DNA of 64,000 nt from positions 75,042,097 through 75,106,096 of the forward strand of contig NC_071392.1 of assembly GCF_022682495.2 (NCBI RefSeq), given 5' to 3'. Source of the DNA: Desmodus rotundus. Taxonomy: Eukaryota > Chordata > Mammalia > Chiroptera > Phyllostomidae. Made by a program: the position numbers and the translations under genes. Shown here in pieces: positions 1 to 11,244 of this stretch (position 1 is the first letter of the stretch; each line of letters starts with the position of its first letter). The notes beneath the pieces were generated by a model. The model was not told where the DNA came from and made no database searches. It saw only the letters and a program-made list of their open reading frames with translations.

Positions 1-389
1 CCCCAGTGCCTAGGACAGTGTCTGGAACACAGGAAACGATACACTCATTTGTGGAGTGAATGTTCAGAAGCACCGCATAAGCCGAGTTGGGTGCCTAAAG
101 AAGAACATCAGCCTTTTGAAGCTGACATCATTCTAGCTGCCACACACAGAGTCCTTCAGCGTGCTCAGAGGCAGAATCCAGGGCTAGAAGGCCTTGGGTG
201 CAACTGAAGTGATACTTCTTATGGGTATCAGCCACCAGAGTACTTTTCCTCCTCCACCTTCCTTTTAATTCTGGTTCCCCCAAGAGGCTTAATCTGCTTT
301 TCTCTCATCAGAAAGCTCATTTGTTCTCACGGCTTTGTCAGATGCCCCCGGCCAGTGACCCTTCTAAGTATCTCCTCTGGCCTACTGAT
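1..389. other. no gene recognised
   Basis: Unique-looking AT/GC-balanced sequence left of the YBX1 pseudogene tail. I see no credible splice-bounded coding exon and no repeat that I can name. The only open frame here runs into the TTCC microsatellite and is not a gene. Confidence 0.5.
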
Positions 390-585
390 TCGTTCTTTTC
401 CTTATTTCTCTCTTCCTTCCTTTCCCTTTCCCTTCTCCTCCCTTCCCTTCCTTTCCTCCTTCCCTTTCCTCCCTCCCTCCCTCCCTTCCTTCCTTCCTTT
501 CTTCCTTCCCTCCTTCCTTCCTTCCTTTCTTCTTCTATTTCTTTTCTTTCTTTCTCCCTCTCTTTTCTTTCCTTCTTTCTTTCTA
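390..585. repeat. (TTCC)n/(CCCTTT)n pyrimidine microsatellite
   Basis: About 195 bases of almost pure C/T, mainly TTCC and CTTT units. It directly abuts the 3' end of the minus-strand YBX1 pseudogene. On the minus strand it is therefore where the poly(A) tail should be, and it probably grew by slippage from that tail. Its long open frames (Leu/Pro/Ser/Phe only) are artefacts of the repeat. Confidence 0.9.
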
Positions 586-905
586 GACTTTTATTAACAG
601 GTGCTTATACTTTGTTGACTTTTTTTTTAAATCAAGCTGTAAACTATTACTACAAATTAAAACTGAGGTTCTTAAAAATCACACCTTGACCAGATATGAA
701 ACAATTTTTTAAAAAACTTTAAAGGTGTATTGAGAAATCCCTGGCTTTAACAAAACAAAACACATTTGTCATTACCAAAAAGAGATGTCTTTAGGTAAAA
801 ATAATAAAAAACTCATGCTGCGTAGATAATGGAGATAGTTCTAGTCATCTGGCCAACAGGCACAAAGCAAGCTCTTAAGGTCTTCAGTTCCAATCTTTTG
901 TGCAT

Positions 906-3327
906 TTTTTTTAAAAATTTATTGTTGTTCAAACTAGAACAGGAACAGAACCACAGAAATGGAGATCACATGGAGGGTTATCAACAGGGGAGTGGGAGGG
1001 GGAGAGAGGGGAGAGAGGTACAGGGAATAAGAAGCATAAATGGTAGGTAGAAAACAGACAGGGGGTGGTAGGAATAGTATAGGAAATGTGGAAGCCAAAG
1101 AACTTATATGTACGACCCATGGGCAAGAACTATAGGGGGGGAATGTGGGAGGGAGGGGATGGGCAGGATGGAGTGGAGTGAAGGGGGGGAAATGGGACAA
1201 CTGTAATAGCATAATCAATAAATATATTTTAAAAAATTTATTGTTGTTCAGGTACAGTTGTCCCACTGTTTTTCCCATCTCTCTTCCCTACCTCATCCCC
1301 CTCAACTCCCACAGTCAATCCCCCCCATTGTCTGTGCTCATGAGCCCTCTATTCATATTCCTTGGCTTGTCCCTTCCCCTTTTTTTAAATATGTTTTATT
1401 GATTATGCTATTACAGTTGTCCCATTTTTTCTCATCTTTATTCCATTCCCCTCTGCTCTGCAGCCCCTCCCACCATCATTTCCCCATCTTAGTTCATCTC
1501 CATGGGTCATACATATGTTATTTGGCTTCTACATTTCCCATACTATTCTTAACCGCTCCCTGTCTATTGTATACTTACCATTTATGCATCTTATTCCCTG
1601 TACCTTTTCTCCCATTCTCCCTATTCCCCTTTCCCACTGATAACCCTCCATGTGATCTCTATTTCTGTAAATCTGTTCCTGTTCTAGTTGTTTGCTTAGT
1701 TCATTTTTGTTTATTTTATTTTATTTTTAAAATTATTTTATTGTTTTTCAATTACAGTTGTCTGTTTTGTCTTTTTTTAGGTTCAGTTGTTGATAGTTAT
1801 GAGTTTGTTGTCATTTTACTATTGGTATTTTTTATCTTCTTTTTCTTACATAAGTTCCTTTAACATTTCATATAATAAGGGCTGGGTGATGATGAACTCC
1901 TTTAACTTGACCTTATCTGGGAAGCACTCTATCTGCCCTTCCATTCTAAATCCTAGCTTTGCTGGATAGAGTAATCTTGGATGTAGGTCCTTGCCTTTCA
2001 TGACTTGGAATACTTCTTTCCAGCCCCTTCTTGCCTGCAAGGTTTCTTTTGAGAAATCAGCTGATAGTCTAATGGGAACTCCTTTGTAGGTAACTGTCTC
2101 CTTTTCTCTTGCTGCTTTTAAGATTCTCTCCTTATCTTTAATCTTGGGTAATGTAATTACAATGTGCCTTTGTGTGTGCTTCCTTGGGTCTAACTTCTTT
2201 GGGACTCTCTCAACTTCCTGGACTTCCTGGAAGTTTATTTCCTTTGCAAGATTAGAAAAGTCTCCCTCATTATGTTTTCAAATAAGTTTTCAATTTCTTG
2301 CTCTTCCTCTTCTCCTGACACCCCTATGATTTGGATGTTGGAACATTTAAAGTAGTCCCGGAAGTTCCTAAGATTCCCCATTTTCTTGAATTCTTGTTTC
2401 TTCATTCTGTTCTGGTTGAATGTTTTTCTTCCTTCTGCTCCAAACCATTGATTTGAGTCCCAGTTTCCTTCCCTTCACTGTTGGTTCCCTTTATTTCACT
2501 TTTCAGAGCCCTTTTTCCTCAATTTTGTGACCATACTCAACCATTTCTGTGAGCATCCTGATTACCAGCATTTTGAACTCTGCATCTGATAGGTTGGCTA
2601 TCTCTTCGTCACTTAGTTGTATTTTTTCTGGAGTTTTGATCTGTTCTTTCATTTGGGCCATATATTTTTGTCTTGGTGCACCTGTTATGTAGTAAGGGGC
2701 AGGGCCTTAGGTATTCGCCAGGGTGGGGTGGCACTGTATGTGAGAGAGGGGTCCAAGAGGGAACAGGGCATCTTGCTCAGTTCTTGGCTGGCTTTCAGTC
2801 ACTTCCTCCACTACCCAAAAGCAAATTGGACTGTTCTGGTGCCAATTCCCGGGTGGGTGGGTTTGTGTATGTTCTAGGACCCTGTGGGTCTCTCCAACGA
2901 ACTCTCCTGTGAGGCTAGGAGTTTCTCCCACTGCTGCAACACCCATAGATTTTTCCAATCAGAGGTTTTGAGGCTTTATTTCCCCATGCTCGAACCCTGG
3001 GTTGCTCGGTCTGTCTCGCTCCCCAGTTGTTCCTCCCAGTTTATCTGTACACAAATGTGGGACTGCCTGCTCTGCCAGCAGCCACCTGGCCTTGTCCTCC
3101 AGACACTGCCTTGCTGTGAGTCCTCTCTGCCCCAGCTGCCTGTCTCCACTGCTCCTACTGGTCTGTATGAATGTTTCTTCTTTAACTCCTTGGTTGTCGG
3201 ACTTCCACACAGTTCAATTTCCTGGCAGTTCTGGTTGTTTTTTGTTTTTAAATTTGTTGTCCTTATTTTGGTTGTTCAAGGAGGCAAAGTGTATCTACCT
3301 ATGCCTCCATCTTGGCTAAAAGTCTCC
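906..3327 (-). mobile_element. L1-family element carrying ORF1 but no ORF2 (HAL1-like)
   Basis: Minus-strand LINE inserted into the YBX1 pseudogene. Its 5' end near 3320 carries the GCCAAGATGGAGG YY1-type start usual for L1, followed by a GC-richer 5'UTR to about 2660. A decayed ORF1 lies at about 2660-1850: QIKTPEK-like N-terminus, coiled-coil-like middle, and a C-terminus matching laurasiatherian L1 ORF1 near 2100-1850. ORF1 then passes straight into an A-rich linker and a 3' tail ending 'gggacaactgtaatagcataatcaataaa'. No endonuclease or reverse transcriptase region is present. The flanks share a near-identical 12-13 bp target duplication (895-907 and 3327-3339, one mismatch). Two successive L1-type 3' ends (about 1700-1386 and 1385-1232) suggest a tandem or nested tail. 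Confidence 0.8.
932..1231 (+). mobile_element. L1/HAL1 3'-end fragment nested in the minus-strand L1
   Basis: A 5'-truncated L1 tail in + orientation ending 'ataatcaataaatatatttt'. It is bounded by a perfect 19-bp target duplication, aaaaatttattgttgttca, at 913-931 and 1232-1250. It is homologous to the minus-strand tail at 1386-1700, so the two copies form an inverted repeat. Confidence 0.85.
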
Positions 3328-5220
3328 TTTTGTTCATTTCTTATTGCTGAAATTTCATATTCATTTCTTCTTGTTGGATGACTAAACCCAATGATAGTAG
3401 AGATGGTAAACCAGCATTAACTCCACCCCTCCCTGCCCAGTTCTCAGCTAGTGGATCAGCTGCTTGTCTCTAAAAGCCTAGACAGGCTTTGTCTAGGCTT
3501 TTATTGCTTTTCTGGGTACATTACATCGAGGATGATCCTCATTTACTATGCACAGTTTCACTTTAGGTGGTTACCTTTTACAGAAAACAAAGGAGAGGAT
3601 GTTGCTAATTACATCAAAGAAGAAGGATATTTGCAATGTAAAGGGAAAAGTGGTTGAACTGGTTACACTCCATACTTGGGAGGTTAGCTCAGATTTCAGG
3701 AAGTTACTTTAAAGATATGCAGTAAGCATTTGCTGCCTCAATTCAGGGTGAGGGAGTTTTAGCAAAAGCAAGCCTCAAAGCTGCCTACATATAATGCAGG
3801 CCTGATTCCCCACGGGAAAATCGGCCTGTGAGCTTGGGTCCTGTGTGCTGACTCACTCCCCACTTGATTTTCCAAGTTAGGGGCTGGGCTACATTCCCCA
3901 CTGCCACTCGGAACAGTCCTCTGTACCTTATCTTCTTCACTGCTGCCCTTCTAGGCTGTCTATGGAGAGGAGGGCCCCTGTGAAATCATGGCCTGTAACT
4001 CCTGTTCATATTCTGTCTCACTGGTCTACCTTGTTCTCCTGCACCCTGGTTTCAGCACCCATCATCACTTCTTTCTGCTCAAGACGGTTGGAAAACCGTG
4101 GTCGGGGCCCCTAGAGTTTCTGCATGTAGTAAGGTGGGAACTGTTATCCATAGTCGGACTGGCGCTGTTGTTGGGCCTGGCCTTCAGGAGCACTCTCTGA
4201 TCCTTCATTCTTTTCCCCACTCTCACCATTCTAGTAATCCTGCTGGTAATTGCATGGAGGAAAACCCTGGGACATGGATAGCATCTGTAATGGTTAGATG
4301 TGCTGCACATGTATTTCCTGCCTTGCACTGAAACTCTACCAGGGCCTGTAACATTTGCTGCCTCTGCACCCTTTTCTCCTTGAACATCAGATTCCACAGT
4401 CTCTTCCACCTCTTACATTGCAAAGGTACTTCTTGGTTATTCTTTGGGACAGCCTGGTGTACAAATACATCTTCCTTGGTGTCATTCCTGTTGATGAAAC
4501 CGTATCTGTTTCTTACATTGAGCCATTTTACTGTACCCAAAACCTTCGTTTTTGACGACCTTCTTGTCTGCAGTGGTGGGGGCTGCCAATGTGAAGTCCT
4601 GGGGGTCCGAGGTGCAGGGTTTGGGGTCCACAGTGGTTGTGGTGCTAGTGACTGGGGCAGCTGCAGCAGCTGTGGCTCGGCCCTGGGTGTGATGGTAACT
4701 AGGCCGGTGGGTGGTGGTGGGGCTGCTCAGGGCTCTCTGGGGTCTGTTCTTGCTCTCAGCTCCCACTACCAATTGAACTCCTTCCTGGTTCTTTCTTTTG
4801 AGGTGCTCAGCTAACACTTTATACTTACCATATCTTGAATCAACTCATTATTTCCCTCATTTTACACTCACTTTGCTTATTCTCCCAGTTTCTTATTATT
4901 AAAACTGTACATTTTTTAATGTTTTTTTTTTTTATCCAAGTGGTCACTAAGTCCAGAATTTGCTATTCCCACTTTAACATTGTTCCTTGTATATTACTCT
5001 CCCTTTTCATTGCTGGCTAGGCCAGGCCCTTATCCACAGGGAATACCAGGGTTGGAGAGCCCCATCGTCGGCAGAGGGCCACTACCTTATCCTCTACGAC
5101 ACATCCAAGATGGTGATTTTTCCACTAGGCTGTAGTTTCTTTAGGGCTGTTAGGTGTGGGTTCACTGGTACCTAGCACAGTTCCTGACTTCAAAGAGGCA
5201 TTTTTAAAATAATTTTTCAT

Positions 5221-5428
5221 CCCTGGCTGGGGTGGCTCTGTGGGTTTAGTGTTGGACTGCAAACCAAAAGGTTGCTGGTTTGATTCCTGGTCAGGGCACA
5301 TGCCTGCGTTGCGGGCCAGGTCCCCAATTGGGGGCTTGAGAAAAGCAACCGATCCATGTTGCTCTCCCTCTCCTTCTCCATCCATTCCCCTCTCTCTAAA
5401 AATTAATGAATAAAATCTTTTAAAAAAT
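5221..5428 (+). mobile_element. VES SINE (tRNA-derived)
   Basis: Head 'ccctggctggggtggctctgtgg', B box 'ggtttgattcctgg', body and A-rich end 'gaataaaatctttta'. Moderately diverged. Confidence 0.85.
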
Positions 5429-5567
5429 AGTTTTTTTGTTGAGGTCTATTCTGATGGGGTTTTTCTGTAGACCTACGTTGTTGGAAATGCCTCATAGAGT
5501 AAATATGTTGATTCCTTTATTCACAGAACTGTGTGTTAAAACAAACAAACAAAAAAAGAATTGTGTA

Positions 5568-5767
5568 CCCTGGCTGGTGTGGCTCAGTGGATTGAGCACA
5601 GGCTGTGAACCAAAGGGTCGCTGGTGCGATTCACAGTCAGGGCACATGCCTGGATTGTGGGCCAGGTCCCCAGTAGGGGGCGCATGAGAGGCAACTGCAC
5701 ATGGATGTTTCCCTTTCTCCCTCCCTTCCCTTCTCTCTAAAAATAAATATAATCTTTAAAAAAAAAA
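5568..5767 (+). mobile_element. VES SINE, young, with target duplication
   Basis: Full-length VES from 'ccctggctggtgtggctcagtgg' to its poly(A) tail. It is flanked by the duplicated site 'agaattgtgt' (left 5556-5566, right from about 5769). It contains the core 'ccccagtagggggcgc', which resembles a CTCF motif. Confidence 0.9.
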
Positions 5768-8383
5768 AAGAATTGTGTGTTAGAACTATGGGAAGGAACT
5801 ACAAGACAGAACTGCTAAAACTATGAACGACCTCATGCTTTAATTATTTTTATCTTAGGTTTCTGTATATCCCAAAGACCTGTACTGTTCTAGGGAGTAA
5901 TAGCTTAGGAGTGAATATGATTTGAACTTACTCATATTTAGTGGGCCCCAAAGTACATTGCTTAAGGAAACTGGGTCCCAATGATCATAGTTGGGAAATT
6001 TTGAAGTATGTCCATATTGAAATGGAGATTAAAGAAGTTCAACTAAAAGAATTGTGGAATGACTGACGTGGCAACTAGATTGAGCAAAAAAGGGATTAAG
6101 GTTCAAACTTGGGAGGAATTAAGGCAGTGGAAGAACTCAAAACATGTGAAATTCCTTAAATAAAAATGTATTTCCTTAAAAAAATAAAACAAAATAGTTA
6201 AAAAAAAAAAAAAAACCTACTGATGCAGCCTGTTCTCTAGCTAATCCCCCAAAGAATTACTTTAAATCTCGCTCCACCTCCCCCATAGACAGAAGCTTAG
6301 AAACCTTCAGAAGAAGACCCACAATTCTTATTGCCTTCAGCCTCAGGCTCCTCAGCTTGTTGGGACCTTTCATTACCTATAGAAATTTACCAACTAGAAA
6401 GAAGGTATAAGGATTAGCCAAAGAACATACACACATAACTCCTAGACACAGACAACAGAGTGATGATGGCCAGAGGAAGGGGGTTGGGGGCTGGGTGGAG
6501 GTAGGTAAAGAGGAGAAAATGGGTACATCTCTACTAGTGCCAACAATAAAAATTAAGAAAAAAAATATTTACCACTTACACTTTCCCTCCATGACCCTCC
6601 CCCACCCTTTATTTTTTTAAACATCTGTAGCCTCCTATCTGGCCTGAAAATTGACCTTCCACTCTGTCCCCCACTTGCCTTTCTTCCTGTTATTACTCTT
6701 GCTGAATAGTTCATTCAGGACTTGATTAGTCTAGCCTGAGTCAGACCTTCTTAGGAGCCCTCCCTGGCTACCGCCAAGGATCACTGTCGCTCCTTTGAAT
6801 TCTAGAAGCATTAGTTGTCAACCTCTCATCTCAGGGCTTAGAAGTAAATTAACTTACTTTGTATTAAACTCCTTCATGAGTGTACTACTTGTCTCAACTG
6901 GATTTCAAAGTACAGAGGCTTTATGTGCTAAGAATACAGTAGGTTTATACTCCACTTGTGCCGTAAACATAGTAGCCCTCACATTCGTTTTAATTCCATG
7001 ACATGAAAATAAGTGAATAATTTTATGTGTTTCTCTTAATCAGGGACGCACATTCTGTTCTCTTAACATTATTTAAGCAGTGAGCTCAGAGCCTTAGATA
7101 CAAAAATGAATAAGGCAGATCTCTACCCTCGGGCTTAGTCTGGAGAGGGCATTTGAATAAGCAGCGTTTTATACTTAAATTTGGCAAACTGTACTGAAGA
7201 TACATAGTGTTATAAAGACAAATAAGGGAGGACTTACTATGCCTAATGAGGTTAGGAAAAGCTTATACAGCTAACATCCTAACCGCGATGTCTATGAACC
7301 AGCAACTTCTATTGGCATTCGCAAGTCAAAGAATGTGGAAAATGCACTTATTCCAGGTCCAGGAGGGAACTTGATGGTGAAAGACCACAGAGAGGTGAAA
7401 GGGCGGGCCGTTGGAAACCTGATGGTGGTCAGGAAGCAAGGCATGTGAGAGGGAGTGGTGGGAAATAAAGTGGAAAGGTATTCTGGATACTCTTTACTCT
7501 GGAGCCAGAGTAGAGAGCCTACTACCCCATCATAGAGGTAATGCTAAAGGGAAAGAAGTTGGAGTTGTTCAATACAGTTAGCAATTGATACTGTTGATAT
7601 AAGAAATGTTCAAACCTGTAGAGAATTTTTGTCAGTGTGTTTGAGCCAATCTGATGACAATTGCTGGGAAGCAAAATATAAATGAATTGGGAAAATGCCT
7701 TGGAGAATGGCAGTTTTGCAGCTTATTTTGTCCAATAGAATCAAAGGAGATGTTAGGAGGGTTACATGAAATCCCTTGGTGGTAGATTAGGGAGATGGGA
7801 GAAAGCAAAGTTGGGAAATCTCTGGCATTGGATAAACGGCAAGATGGAGAAATTCATACTTCTTTTACACTGGTGGGTACAGGATAGTTAATAAACATTT
7901 AAAACACATAGTGATGGTATGCAGGGAACAAGATAACAATGAGGGGCTCCTCTGGTCTCCTGCTCTGGTGCCCACAGTTGTGCATTGATGGGGTCCGGGA
8001 AAGGTTACTCTGACATTTCAACGGTATATTATCTTCGATGCACGTAAACACTGACCTTTGTAAAGGAAGCTACAGGCTTAGGGCATGACCACCCCCCATG
8101 ACCAGCTTTCAGTTAGCAATTTTTAAGTTCAGATCATCCTATGCGGTTACTTTCGGGCTCTAAGATTCTAAGGCCTGTCACTGCAAGCCTCCCCTGAGCT
8201 TCTCAGGTTTAGTATGGGCCCCTTTTCCATTCACCATACAGTGGGATTAATTCAGCACTAGGCGCTCCTGGGCATGAAGATAACTAGCAGGGTAATCCAA
8301 GAAGCCCCGCGGAGACCTAGTCACACGCTGTGAACCAGGACGTGGCAGCCAGGCGGCCCCGCCCACCAGCTGCCCAGAGTGTA

Positions 8384-8410
8384 GGGCTGGGGCTGGGGCT
8401 GGGGCTGGGG
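8384..8410 (+). repeat. (GGGGCT)n hexanucleotide repeat, G-quadruplex-capable
   Basis: Four to five tandem GGGGCT units about 230 bp upstream of CALU exon 1. Four runs of four G with short CT loops are what is needed for an intramolecular G-quadruplex on the + strand. Confidence 0.8.
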
Positions 8411-8469
8411 CCGGCCATCCCGTAGGACCCAGGACCAGCTAGGCTGGAACTCGGTCCACGCAGCTAGGC

Positions 8470-8640
8470 GCGCTGGCGGGGACGTGGCGCTTTCCAGCCA
8501 ATCCCGGCTACGCGATTGTGGGACCAATGGCTACCCAGGGAAACTGTACGTCAGATGCGAGTTTGTTGTTGATTGGTCAATCCGCAGCTGGAGAGGCGGG
8601 TAAGGGCGGGGCGAAGAGCCACTTCCGGTTAGGTGGTGCT
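8470..8640 (+). promoter_or_regulatory. CALU: CALU promoter, CpG-rich, TATA-less
   Basis: GC/CpG-rich stretch directly 5' of the CALU first exon. Visible elements are an ACGTGG core (8482-8487, UPRE/ER-stress-like), CCAAT at 8498-8502 and about 8524, an inverted CCAAT (gattgg) at about 8571, a GC box (gggcggggc) at about 8607, and an ETS-type cacttccgg at about 8620. No TATA box is seen. This is the usual build of a broadly expressed gene. The ER-stress reading is inference from motif and product (an ER chaperone-like protein). Confidence 0.75.
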
Positions 8641-8711
8641 GGCGCGCGTGAGCTGAGCCGGCGGGTGAGCTGCGGCAGCGGCAACTTGGGCTGTAGGTGC
8701 TACCGGGAAAG
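8641..8711 (+). other. CALU: CALU exon 1 (5' untranslated)
   Basis: The 'gagctgagccggcgggtgag' region resembles the mammalian CALU 5'UTR as I remember it, and ends at a good donor (AAAG|GTAGGT at 8712). The next exon begins 10.5 kb downstream, 11 nt before the ATG. The transcription start is not fixed by sequence; 8641 is an estimate. Confidence 0.65.
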
Positions 8712-10969
8712 GTAGGTACGACGCAGTTCAACCCTTTCTCCGCGGCTCGTCCTTTTTCGCTTTCATTTTTACTTCGCCCCTGATGCGGCAGTTTTCTCCC
8801 TTGTTCGTAGCCTGTGTTTCTGCTAGTTCGAGGACCTGGGGCCTGAGCCGGCTCGCGACCCTGTGGCCTCCGGCGCGCAGCCTGGGTTGGAGGCCGCCGC
8901 TTGCCTTCTGGCGCGCTTCGGGAAGGAGCCTCGGTCCTGACGAACTCCGGTTCCCGGCTTTACGTTCCCTGGGCTACTGTTCGTGTCTGGCTTGCCACGT
9001 CCTCCATCCCTAGGCCCAGCCACTCCCCGAGCCCCTCACCAAGCCCGCGGACTAGGGGGTCACTCGTGTTTACCTCCTGATGGTCAGAGGGCAGTCGGGT
9101 AGTGTCATTGGAACAGCTCCCTGCCACCTTTCTCTCTTCGAGCTGGCTTGCGTCTGCCAACCCCTCCCCAAGGCCACATCCCCAGAGTACGGTGCATCTG
9201 CCAGGAAAGTCGTGTTCGCTGGCCCTGAGGGTGTAGAAAAGCAAGGGGGGAAAGAAAGCATGAAAATACTTTGATTAAAAAAGAACTTTCTATAATACTA
9301 AGAAAAGGCAAATGTTTCGAGCTTCCATGTTTAGCTGCATACTTCAGTCAGCGACAGAAAAAAGTTTTAAAAGCTTTATTAGGGAATTGCATTTTTACCT
9401 TGTCTTGTTGCTTCTGCCCCAGCGTCTAATTATGATTTTTAGCATGCCCCAAGTAAAAACTTAATTCCCTACAGCTGCCCTGATTAAGAGACTAGTAGTG
9501 TGGTTTGCAGTTTCGAAAGCTGCTTTTGCCTCAAGGCAAAAGTCCCTTGGGTCTCCTGATAAAATTTGGAGGCCTTCAATCTCAATTCCTAAGTGTATAA
9601 ACTCACAGAATAGTGTCTTTGAGAACTGAATTTCATTTACTTCCTGGCATGGACCATAAAGTCAATATTAATGAATCATAAATAAGGTTGCTGGGAGGTA
9701 GAAAACTGTCATCTCTGATAAATTAATCTGTCACAGAATGGAACTTAACATAAGACAAATGCATGCTTGACCTTATTCAGTAGGTTTTGATGCCTTTTAG
9801 TGCTTCTGAGGTTATTTTGTTTCTCCTCTTCCATGTCGGCAAAATGTTTCCCTTTGAGGATTTTTTTCTTTGGGAAACAAAAAAAACTGGTCCAGGCAAT
9901 ATGGGTGTATAGGGAGGGTGGGGCGAGGAGGGTCTTGCTGGTTTTGGTCAAAAACTGCTGAACACTCAGTTGGTTGTGGGCTGGAAATCACCCCTTCTTG
10001 AAATGGAATGGGAGAGTCTTCCCATTCCATTGGGAAGGTGGCATTGGAAGAGTCTTCCAAAAAAATTTACTGAAGCCGAACACAGCCTCTCACAACAATG
10101 CCAGTTGGTACACTGATACAGATGGGCTCCTATTGTAAAACACTCACCTATCAGAGGAAGCCTGTACTAGAAGGGGCCCGCCCTCCAGAAGATAATTCCT
10201 GTTGTTTGGGGTCCCCCCTCATTTGTGTGTAGAGAGGTTGAGTTTGCTTGGGCATAATCTGGGTTTTACAGTGATTCAGGGGTCTTCAATAGGATCCTCT
10301 TAAGAATCACAACTGGGAGAACCATGAGCTGACAAAGATGGACTGAGAATGTTTGAGTGGATGGTACTCAGATACAACTTTGAAATCAACTCATCATCAC
10401 TCTCAGTATAATCAGTTTGCTTCCATTCACCCAGTGATGTGTCTAAAGATACTTATTAATGGTATTTTATATACATTGCACTAGTAGAGATTAGTAGTAC
10501 GTTGATATTAACAGGTTTTTCTGTATCAGGGACAGGGGAAGGACGCGTGTAGCCATGGGATAGTCTTTAGAGATGCTTGCTAGGCCATAACATCCTAGAT
10601 CCTCTGTGAACTCTTAAATATGCATTTTGTTGATGTTGTAATTTATGTGTTAGAGTTAAGACTGCAGAAATAACACTTTTCCTGTTGCTGGCTGATCACT
10701 ACATCCGGTGAGGAGAAGAGGGGGTTGGGGAGCATCGACAAGCAGGAATTACATTGCTGCCAAGTAATATCCAGCTAATCCAGTAAAATGTATTGGTATA
10801 TAAAAAGTGCAGACACTGTATTAGAGCTGTAGAGGGGTATTAATTTATATTAGCTGAGATCCCTGCCTTCCCAAAAGGTGACATTTATAGGGGAGTTAAA
10901 GAGACTATTTAAAGTAGCCTCTGGTCATTATTGTGGAGTGGTACCAGCAAGTGTTATAGAAGTTTAGAG

Positions 10970-11244
10970 CAGCGATTTTCAACCAGTGTGCTGCAAGAGG
11001 CATACTGATGTGCCGCGACAATTTTTAAAACATGGTATCTGACTATTTCGTCAGGGACACTGACCTTTTCCCCCTTAGATTGTCAAATAGAAAAAGACAA
11101 CAGCTAACACAACAATAGCCACCCAGTCTGAATCAAACTATACCTATTTTTGGCAGATTAACAAAAAATATATATTTTTTGGTGCCACAGAACTTTAGTA
11201 ATTAGTTTATGAGTGCCATGAATGAAAAAGGTTGAAAATTGCTG
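10970..11244 (+). mobile_element. non-autonomous hAT DNA transposon with 8-bp target duplication
   Basis: 275-bp element with terminal inverted repeats 'cagcgattttcaacc' and 'ggttgaaaattgctg' (14/15 complementary). The flanking duplication 'gtttagag' is exact (10962-10969 and 11245-11252). TIR form and 8-bp duplication are diagnostic of hAT. There is no transposase, so it moved in trans. Confidence 0.9.

Larger units (their letters stand above)
583..4795 (-). pseudogene. YBX1P: YBX1 processed pseudogene, split by an L1 insertion
   Basis: Intronless, decayed copy of the Y-box binding protein 1 mRNA, read on the minus strand. From about 4795 the 5'UTR and the alanine/proline-rich N-terminus are recognisable. 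The cold-shock domain follows at about 4540-4440, with a GTVKW-like RNP1 region and [13 protein letters not shown]. The C-terminal basic/acidic domain is traceable to about 3900 with RPVRQNM and EEDK. The YBX1 3'UTR resumes at 3425-3328 (pattern CATCCAACAAGAAGAAAT). It then breaks and continues at 907-583 up to the GCACCTGTTAATAAA polyadenylation signal. Several frameshifts and stops destroy the frame, so no product is expected. The interruption is an L1 insertion with its own target duplication. The parent YBX1 gene lies elsewhere; this is a retrocopy. Confidence 0.9.
4996..8320. other. intergenic, no gene recognised; two VES SINEs and old repeat traces
   Basis: Between the YBX1 pseudogene and the CALU promoter. 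Apart from the two VES SINEs listed separately, I see AT-rich sequence, a short L1-tail-like stretch around 6420-6560, and vague similarity to an ancient mammalian repeat around 7070-7900. No exon with convincing splice sites was found. Confidence 0.5.

Noticed and set aside
321..689. Long Leu/Ser/Phe/Pro-rich open frame
   Set aside because: It is the translated TTCC microsatellite plus YBX1 3'UTR, with no other evidence of coding.
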